Positions 6,945 to 11,240 of a DNA stretch of 11,240 bases are shown in pieces (positions within the stretch are counted from its first letter, which is position 1; each line of letters opens with the position of its first letter). Made by a program: the position numbers and the translations under genes. The stretch is taken from positions 1 through 11,240 of the forward strand of contig JALRDS010000029.1 in the NCBI GenBank assembly GCA_023259925.1. The letters are read 5' to 3'. A model generated the notes under the pieces. That model saw only the letters and a program-made list of their open reading frames with translations, ran no database searches and was not told where the DNA came from. The DNA comes from Candidatus Saccharimonadia bacterium. Its GTDB lineage: Bacteria > Patescibacteriota > Saccharimonadia > Saccharimonadales > Saccharimonadaceae.

Positions 6945-6967
6945 GCGCGTCCTGGCTGCCCACATTG

Positions 6968-6976
6968 TGCTATACT
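6968..6976 (+). promoter_or_regulatory. Extended -10 promoter for the leader ORF and valS
   Basis: TGC followed by TATACT (6971-6976) forms an extended -10 element. No good -35 is visible, which the TGn extension can compensate. The expected start is near 6983, about 23 nt before the leader ORF and about 88 nt before valS. It is back to back with the FemABX-2 promoter. Confidence 0.6.
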
Positions 6977-7005
6977 ACATACATACAATTTAAGAGGTGA
7001 GTCGC

Positions 7006-7074
7006 GTGATTTCGAATTCATTTTCACGTGAAGATACTTACCATGTGACTTTTCACGTGAAAACTTTTATATGA
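7006..7074 (+). CDS. 22-codon leader ORF translationally coupled to valS
   Basis: A GTG-initiated frame encodes M-ISNSFSREDTYHVTFHVKTFI. Its TGA overlaps the valS start codon as ATGA (7071-7074). A good Shine-Dalgarno, GAGGTGA (6994-7000), lies 5 nt before the GTG, whereas valS itself has no convincing ribosome binding site. Ribosomes are therefore likely to load at the leader and reach valS by coupling. Besides the start codon there are two valine GTG codons, at positions 14 and 18, both preceded by His; codon 18 lies within the second arm of the inverted repeat. A regulatory leader peptide is likely, but coincidence cannot be excluded for so short a frame. Confidence 0.6.
   Translation: MISNSFSREDTYHVTFHVKTFI
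7021..7063 (+). repeat. Pair of CACGTG palindromes able to form a 12-bp hairpin before valS
   Basis: TTCACGTGAA is at 7023-7032, and a perfect 14-bp palindrome, TTTTCACGTGAAAA, is at 7050-7063. Being self-complementary, the two also pair with each other: 7021-7032 with 7052-7063 gives an uninterrupted 12-bp stem with a 19-nt loop, ending 7 nt before the valS ATG. As RNA it could hold back valS initiation unless a ribosome on the leader ORF melts it. As DNA it could be a dimeric-repressor site with centres 29 bp apart. Confidence 0.7.
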
Positions 7075-9632
7075 AATTACCGAAAGCTTACGAACCAACT
7101 AACTACGAACCGAACATCTACGCAATGTGGGAATCCAGTGGCGCATTTAAGCCGACAGGGAAGGGTGAACCCTATGCCATAGTGATGCCTCCACCGAATG
7201 CCAATGGCAATCTTCACATCGGTCACGCTCTCATGGCAGACCTCGAAGATATACTGATTCGCTTTTACCGTATGAAGGGTAGGGATACGATCTACATTCC
7301 AGGTGCCGACCACGCCGGGTTTGAAACATGGGTGGTCTACGAACGAGAGCTCGCAGCAAAAGGTAAGAGCCGCTTTGAATTTTCACGTGAGCAGTTGTAT
7401 GCCCAAGTTTGGGATTTTGTTGATAAAAAACGTGGCGACATGGAATTGCAGCTACGCGCCCTTGGCGTTAGTGCAAGTTGGGAAGATCTGGTTTTCACAC
7501 TCGATGAGAAAGTGATCACTACTGCCTATAAAACATTTAAGCAGCTGTGGGATGAAGGCCTTATTTACAGAGGTGAGCGGATTGTAAATTACTGCACAAC
7601 TCACCACACAAGTTTTGCTGATATTGAAGTAGAGCATAAGAATGAAAAAGGGAAGTTATACAAAATTGCCTACCCTACAGTCGATGGATCAAGTGAGATT
7701 ATCATTGCAACCACCCGACCCGAAACCTTACTCGGTGACGTAGCTGTAGCAGTTCATCCAGACGACGAACGCTATAAACAGCTAGTAGGTACGCATATTC
7801 AACTGCCGCTCGTTAATAAACAAATCCCAATTATTGCCGATAGCTACGTCGACCAGTCATTTGGTACCGGTGCAGTGAAAATAACACCTGCGCATGATCC
7901 AAACGACTTTGAGATAGGGAAGCGACACAACCTAGAACAGCTCCAGGTCATAGACTTTGATGGCTCAATGATCAACGTACCCCAACAGTACATGGGATTG
8001 ACCGCTGAAGAAGCACGAAACCGCGTCTTACGTGAACTAGAAGTTGCTGAGCTACTGCGAGGTGAAACAGAATTAGAACACGCAGTAGGTCATTGCTATA
8101 AATGTGGCAGTATTATCCAGCCCCTAATAAAAGACCAGTGGTTTATACGCATGGAGCCACTTGCACAAGAAGCTATTGCCGCTATCAAGGAAGGGAAGGT
8201 AACGTTCCACCCAGAGGCGCGCGGGAAACAGCTCATTAACTACCTAAGTAATATTCGTGACTGGAACTTATCTCGACAAATCCCTTGGGGCATTCCTATT
8301 CCAGCCTTCCAAAGTGAAACTAACCCTGACGATTGGATTTTTGACGAACGCGTTGACCAGCCGTTCATTACTATCAATGGCACTCGTTACAATCGTGAGG
8401 AAGATACGTTTGACACTTGGTTCACTAGTGGCCAGTGGCCGTTTATAACTACCGACTACCAGCAAAACGGCGATTTGTCGCGCTTTTACCCGAATGCCGT
8501 CATGGAAACGGGTCACGACATTCTGTACCCGTGGGTTTCACGAATGATCATGTTAGGCCTAAAAATCACTGGGCAAGTTCCGTTCAAAGATGTATACCTC
8601 CACGGTCTAGTGCTCGATGAGCACGGCCAAAAGATGAGTAAATCGAAGGGCAACGTTATCAATCCAATCGAAACACTCACCGAATACGGCTCAGATGCCC
8701 TCCGCCTAGGGCTCGTAGCAGCTCGCTCAGCTGGTCAGGACCAAGCCTTTAGTACCACTAAGGTGGTAGCCGGTCGCAACTTCTGCAACAAATTATGGAA
8801 CATCGCCAGGTTTATTGAAGATAAGCTCGGTGAAGAATACCAATTTAGCGAGGTCTACCCAACTACCTTAGCCGACCACTGGGTACGCCGTGAACTCGTA
8901 GCCGCAGCCAATCAGGTGGAGCAGCTACTCGGTGAATATCGTTTCGCCGAAGCCTCAGAAGTGGTGTATCACACCATTTGGAGTGTGGTAGCCGACTGGT
9001 ATATTGAAGCAAGCAAGCAACACAATAATCCAAATATGCTGGCATGGGTGCTCGATACCAGCTTAAAGCTCGCCCATCCATTCGCGCCGTTTGTGACTGA
9101 AACCATCTGGCAAACACTGCCATGGTACAAAGAGGGAAGTATGCTCATTACTGCCGAGTGGCCAGGTAGCGGTGACTACGATGACATTGCCGCAGCTGAA
9201 TTCGAACGCTTGCAGCAACTCGTAAGTGAAATTCGTTTTGTATCGAGTGAGCTACCAGGTACTCGCAAATATACGGTGCAGTACCAGAACGATAGCTTAG
9301 TTTCAGATAATGCCGATCTTATTAAGCAACTCGCACGGCTTGAATCAGTTGAATACACTGAGCAACCTAAAGGGTTGCGCCTAGCGAATTCTGGCCGAGA
9401 AGCCTGGCTGGTAATTGATGAAAAAACTCTCTACGAACATCAGTCGAACCTTGAGGTACGTCTAGCCGACGCTAAAGCACGTCTTAAGAACTTAGCGGCG
9501 CGGCTATCAAATGACCGTTATGTGCTACAAGCACCTGCAGAATTGGTAGAGCAGTCACGCAAAGAAGCTGAAGAGGCTAAGCAGCTCATTGAACGACTTG
9601 CAAACGAGCTACAAGTCATCACAGATAAGTAG
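7071..9632 (+). CDS. valS: Valine--tRNA ligase
   Basis: An 853-residue class I aminoacyl-tRNA synthetase that charges tRNA-Val in the cytoplasm. Seen directly: the catalytic HIGH motif (49-52, in NLHIGHAL), GADHAGFETW, the CP1 editing domain with TTRPETLLGD (from residue 214) and GTGAVKITPAHDPNDF, the DWNLSRQIPWGIPIP segment, ETGHDILYPWVSRM, KMSKSKGN (from 521), an anticodon-binding helical domain, and a C-terminal coiled coil rich in Lys/Glu/Ala (about 790-850) typical of ValRS. A CYKCG pair is at 342-346. Length is in the usual bacterial range. The ATG at 7071 is the only possible start near the conserved N-terminus because a stop lies upstream in frame at 7029. It overlaps the leader ORF stop. 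A convergent small gene ends 2 bp beyond its TAG, and no terminator is visible. Confidence 0.97.
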   Translation: MKLPKAYEPTNYEPNIYAMWESSGAFKPTGKGEPYAIVMPPPNANGNLHIGHALMADLEDILIRFYRMKGRDTIYIPGADHAGFETWVVYERELAAKGKSRFEFSREQLYAQVWDFVDKKRGDMELQLRALGVSASWEDLVFTLDEKVITTAYKTFKQLWDEGLIYRGERIVNYCTTHHTSFADIEVEHKNEKGKLYKIAYPTVDGSSEIIIATTRPETLLGDVAVAVHPDDERYKQLVGTHIQLPLVNKQIPIIADSYVDQSFGTGAVKITPAHDPNDFEIGKRHNLEQLQVIDFDGSMINVPQQYMGLTAEEARNRVLRELEVAELLRGETELEHAVGHCYKCGSIIQPLIKDQWFIRMEPLAQEAIAAIKEGKVTFHPEARGKQLINYLSNIRDWNLSRQIPWGIPIPAFQSETNPDDWIFDERVDQPFITINGTRYNREEDTFDTWFTSGQWPFITTDYQQNGDLSRFYPNAVMETGHDILYPWVSRMIMLGLKITGQVPFKDVYLHGLVLDEHGQKMSKSKGNVINPIETLTEYGSDALRLGLVAARSAGQDQAFSTTKVVAGRNFCNKLWNIARFIEDKLGEEYQFSEVYPTTLADHWVRRELVAAANQVEQLLGEYRFAEASEVVYHTIWSVVADWYIEASKQHNNPNMLAWVLDTSLKLAHPFAPFVTETIWQTLPWYKEGSMLITAEWPGSGDYDDIAAAEFERLQQLVSEIRFVSSELPGTRKYTVQYQNDSLVSDNADLIKQLARLESVEYTEQPKGLRLANSGREAWLVIDEKTLYEHQSNLEVRLADAKARLKNLAARLSNDRYVLQAPAELVEQSRKEAEEAKQLIERLANELQVITDK

Positions 9633-9634
9633 CC

Positions 9635-9952
9635 CTAGGCAAGCGGGAGTCGGTAGCCATCGAAAGAATGACCACCCTTTGGCACATTTTTCTGTAATAC
9701 GTGCTTCTTTTGGTCACCTAACCTTGGGGCAATCCGGGCTTCAGAACTATTGGAAAAACTCAGGCGTTCCACATGTGTATGAGGATCAGAAACAAACTTT
9801 ACGTGTGAAGCCTCGGTTTGTGAACTAATAGCGGAATGTGCCATAAAACTAGAGGCAAGCTTATCTATTTTAGTGTCGTGTACCGCAACGCCGCTCAGCG
9901 CAGCCATGGCGATGAAGAGTGAGATTGGTGTGGTGAAGGTAATATCGAACAT
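9635..9952 (-). CDS. Small hypothetical protein with N-terminal hydrophobic segment
   Basis: A 105-residue frame with no family I recognise. Residues about 9-24 (PISLFIAMAALSGVAV) form one hydrophobic stretch, compatible with an uncleaved anchor or a signal sequence; the rest is polar and rich in Ser, His and Lys, with no Cys. Support for a real gene comes from a near-consensus promoter directly upstream (TTGACA, 17 bp, extended TG, TAATAT), with the predicted transcript start about 22 nt before the ATG, and from a stop codon lying only 2 bp from the valS stop, in line with the tight packing here. There is no Shine-Dalgarno; the leader is A-rich. The overlapping rightward frame at 9589-9828 is less credible. 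The transcript might instead be a non-coding RNA. Confidence 0.5.
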   Translation of the reverse strand: MFDITFTTPISLFIAMAALSGVAVHDTKIDKLASSFMAHSAISSQTEASHVKFVSDPHTHVERLSFSNSSEARIAPRLGDQKKHVLQKNVPKGGHSFDGYRLPLA

Positions 9953-9980
9953 GTGTTTATTTTTTAAGTGTTATACTTTT

Positions 9981-10009
9981 ATATTAGCACAAGCTTGATA
10001 AAATGTCAA
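9981..10009 (-). promoter_or_regulatory. Near-consensus sigma-70 promoter, leftward
   Basis: On the minus strand a perfect TTGACA (10004-10009) is followed by exactly 17 bp and TAATAT (9981-9986), with a TGC extension before the -10. It is the strongest promoter in the window by match to consensus. Transcription would start near 9975 and read the small hypothetical gene ending at 9635. It lies just downstream of the rlmH stop. Confidence 0.8.
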
Positions 10010-10025
10010 TACTAGTATGAATACA

Positions 10026-10481
10026 CTATGCGTGGTGGTACCGAGAACCGGCAGCGATCGACTGAGCCCGATACACCTGTTCAGCCAATAGTAATCGCAC
10101 GAGTTGGTGCGGAAACACCATGGCTGATAGAGAAACGGTTGCGTTGGCACGTTTCATTAATTCGTCATTCACCCCGTAGGCGCCACCAATCACTACAACT
10201 ATACGTTTTGACTGCACCTGCAGCCGCTCGAATATAGCTGAAAAGGCAGGTGAATCGAGGGATTTGCCGTGTTCATCAAGTAATAGCACAAAATCGGTAG
10301 TATCGATACGCGATAGTAGGCGCTCAGACTCTTCCTGGCGAGCCCTGCCACCCTCTAGCGAACTGTGTGGCAAAAGTATCCATTGTAAGTTCCACGGCGC
10401 TTTCAGACGCTTCTCATAGCGTTCCAGCCCAGGACTAATCCATGATTCATGTTTTTTACCAATGGCTAAGATAGTAATCAC
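10026..10481 (-). CDS. rlmH: 23S rRNA (pseudouridine1915-N3)-methyltransferase RlmH
   Basis: A 151-residue SPOUT-class methyltransferase, matching the usual length of about 155. It methylates pseudouridine 1915 in helix 69 of 23S rRNA on assembled 70S ribosomes, using S-adenosylmethionine. Seen directly: LDEHGKSLDSPAFS (68-81), the SAM-binding IGGAYGV (98-104), the trefoil-knot segment FPHQLVRLLLAEQVYRA (123-139), and the C-terminal RYHHA with the His-rich end typical of RlmH. It starts with GTG at 10481, overlapping the stop of the upstream HIT gene by 4 nt (GTGA), so translation is probably coupled. No good ribosome binding site is visible. Confidence 0.95.
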   Translation of the reverse strand: MITILAIGKKHESWISPGLERYEKRLKAPWNLQWILLPHSSLEGGRARQEESERLLSRIDTTDFVLLLDEHGKSLDSPAFSAIFERLQVQSKRIVVVIGGAYGVNDELMKRANATVSLSAMVFPHQLVRLLLAEQVYRAQSIAAGSRYHHA

Positions 10482-10873
10482 GAGATACGAAGCCTGTCGG
10501 CTACTTGAGCTAAGCGCTCATGGTCGGGCTCTTGGGAGTGGCCCCCACCTTCACGCAAGCTTTCACCGTCATTAAATGGAATCAGGTGAACATGGGCGTG
10601 CGGTACATCCACCCCTTTAATTACCACGCCAACGCGCTCTTTTCCCATCTCGCTGCGAATTTTCGCTGCTACTAATTTAACGGTCCGCCATAGGGCGTCA
10701 TAATCTTCATTGGCTAAATCAATATATTGATCGACTTGTACTTTTGGCACCACTAATGTGTGGCCATCGCGGACTGGATCAATCGTTAAAAAGGCAATCG
10801 TCTTCTCATCTTCGTACACCTTATGACAGGGCAGCTCGCCATTGATAATCTTCGTAAAAATACTTGGTTCCAT
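10478..10873 (-). CDS. HIT-family nucleotide-binding protein
   Basis: A 131-residue histidine-triad protein, probably a purine nucleotide phosphoramidase or dinucleotide hydrolase of the Hint group, cytoplasmic. It begins SIFTKIINGELPCHKVYEDE (residues 4-23), the classical Hint N-terminus, has GHTLVVPK (37-44), and carries the triad HAHVHLIPF (92-100) within GVDVPHAHVHLIP, the form common in Patescibacteria. The ATG at 10873 is chosen because TATACT lies 6 nt upstream, giving a leaderless mRNA; an in-frame ATG at 10897 would put the promoter inside the gene. It is the first gene of a pair with rlmH. The physiological substrate is unknown. Confidence 0.9.
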   Translation of the reverse strand: MEPSIFTKIINGELPCHKVYEDEKTIAFLTIDPVRDGHTLVVPKVQVDQYIDLANEDYDALWRTVKLVAAKIRSEMGKERVGVVIKGVDVPHAHVHLIPFNDGESLREGGGHSQEPDHERLAQVADRLRIS

Positions 10874-10879
10874 ACAACT

Positions 10880-10885
10880 AGTATA
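10880..10885 (-). promoter_or_regulatory. -10 box of HIT-rlmH, probably leaderless
   Basis: TATACT on the minus strand sits 6 nt before the HIT ATG at 10873, with no Shine-Dalgarno. The surrounding AGTATACT (10880-10887) is palindromic, so it could also serve a rightward start toward the gene at 10983, though no supporting -35 is seen either way. Confidence 0.55.
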
Positions 10886-10967
10886 CTGTTCGCCCATATG
10901 ACAGAGAAATAGCTATTCAGCCTAGCGTGTACATGATACTGTGAAGACATCTGTGGTCAACATTACT

Positions 10968-10975
10968 AGGAGGTG
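10968..10975 (+). promoter_or_regulatory. Strong Shine-Dalgarno of the 3'-terminal membrane protein gene
   Basis: AGGAGGTG, complementary over 8 nt to the 16S rRNA 3' end, lies 7 nt before the GTG at 10983 and 13 nt before the alternative ATG at 10989. The spacing favours the GTG. It is the best ribosome binding site in the window and contrasts with the leaderless starts of other first genes. No convincing promoter is visible in 10886-10967. Confidence 0.75.
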
Positions 10976-10982
10976 TACCACG

Positions 10983-11240
10983 GTGAACATGAAAAAGAAG
11001 ACTATCTGGATGACAGGCGGCGTTTCAGCGTTGACCGTGGTCGCATCGTTCGCTGGGCCTGGTCTTGCCACCGAGTTGATGTCTGGCGACTTCAGCGTGC
11101 TGAGCGCGGTGAAGTGGAGCAGTATCATCGCTGGTTCAGGACTGGCACTATTCTTCCTGGTGCGACATGGGGTATTCGCAAACGAGAACCTCGAAGAAGG
11201 CGAGCGTGGCTACCGACGCCGCTGGGGCAAAATTGTCACC
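10983..11240 (+). CDS. Two-TM small membrane protein, 5' part (cut by window end)
   Basis: The frame is open to the last base, giving 86 residues. I do not recognise the family. The N-terminus is MNMKKKTIWM followed by a hydrophobic segment (about 7-29), a short polar connection (LMSGDFSVLSAVKW), a second hydrophobic segment (about 46-60), then a charged tail with EEGERGYRRRWGK (71-83). Lysines before the first and arginines after the second segment predict both ends inside the cell. The first segment could be a signal anchor. The GTG start is set by the Shine-Dalgarno at 10968. The gene is somewhat richer in GC than the genes to its left. It is divergent from the HIT-rlmH pair. Confidence 0.65.
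   Translation, partial: MNMKKKTIWMTGGVSALTVVASFAGPGLATELMSGDFSVLSAVKWSSIIAGSGLALFFLVRHGVFANENLEEGERGYRRRWGKIVT

Noticed and set aside
6933..6965. Upstream start for FemABX-2 at 6965
   Set aside because: It would place the TATAAT box within the coding region and reach into the valS promoter; the extra 11 residues do not resemble the family N-terminus.
6900..7070. T-box riboswitch upstream of valS
   Set aside because: The expected leader is only about 88 nt, and there is no T-box core sequence or terminator/antiterminator pair with a T-tract; the region is better explained by a coupled leader ORF with a hairpin.
7379..7390. Third TTTTCACGTGA copy, inside valS, as an operator
   Set aside because: It encodes the Phe-Ser-Arg-Glu stretch of the synthetase and lacks the flanking symmetry; likely coincidental, though it could be revisited if the upstream copies prove to bind a protein.
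9589..9828. 79-codon rightward frame overlapping the valS end
   Set aside because: It starts inside valS in another frame with no ribosome binding site, and the opposite-strand frame has a near-consensus promoter.
10874..10897. Upstream start for the HIT protein at 10897
   Set aside because: The conserved Hint N-terminus begins just after the ATG at 10873, and a TATACT box lies between the two candidates.
1..11240. Recoded UGA (code 25, as in Gracilibacteria and Absconditabacteria)
   Set aside because: TGA ends the HIT gene exactly at the overlap with rlmH, and glycine is encoded by GGN codons throughout; all conserved genes have normal lengths in the standard code.
1..11240. CRISPR arrays, tRNA or rRNA genes, insertion sequences
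   Set aside because: No spaced direct repeats, no cloverleaf or rRNA sequence and no transposase were seen on either strand.

Overview
The window is most likely from a Candidatus Saccharibacteria (TM7) or closely related Patescibacteria genome. This rests on gene content: two FemABX-like transferases, a MurE-type ligase that has lost most of its N-terminal domain and has a degenerate tandem paralog, a GVDVPHAHVH-type HIT protein, very tight packing with overlapping gene ends, and -10 boxes sitting 6 to 9 nt in front of start codons. Stops are read with the standard code (TAA, TAG and TGA all occur). The assignment is by eye, without a database search.

Layout. Positions 1-470 are strongly GC-rich with actinobacterial-style codon use. 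They hold the 3' end of an unrecognised gene, a 16-bp palindrome and a long GC-rich hairpin. Composition changes abruptly at about 460-480, just before a clean rho-independent terminator (481-506) whose own gene is not present. From 507 the sequence is uniform and moderate in GC. FemABX-1 and a DDAH/amidinotransferase-like protein run rightward. Leftward from 4842 comes a two-gene operon: a degenerate Mur ligase paralog followed by a MurE-like ligase. tsaD runs rightward from the same 48-bp divergent promoter region and ends tail-to-tail against FemABX-2, which runs leftward from 6932. FemABX-2 and valS share a second divergent promoter region. valS is preceded by a 22-codon leader ORF that overlaps its start codon and contains a 12-bp inverted repeat. 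After valS come a small leftward hypothetical gene with an almost consensus promoter, the HIT-rlmH leftward pair, and the start of a rightward membrane protein cut by the window end.

Functionally the native part combines peptidoglycan precursor and cross-bridge synthesis (Mur ligases, FemABX) with tRNA and ribosome functions (TsaD for t6A37, ValS, RlmH). FemABX enzymes use aminoacyl-tRNA as donors, so the two themes meet biochemically, but no specific link to ValS is shown. The observations most worth follow-up are the valS leader ORF with its overlapping hairpin, the tandem Mur ligase pair in which one member has lost catalytic motifs, and the foreign-looking first 470 bases.
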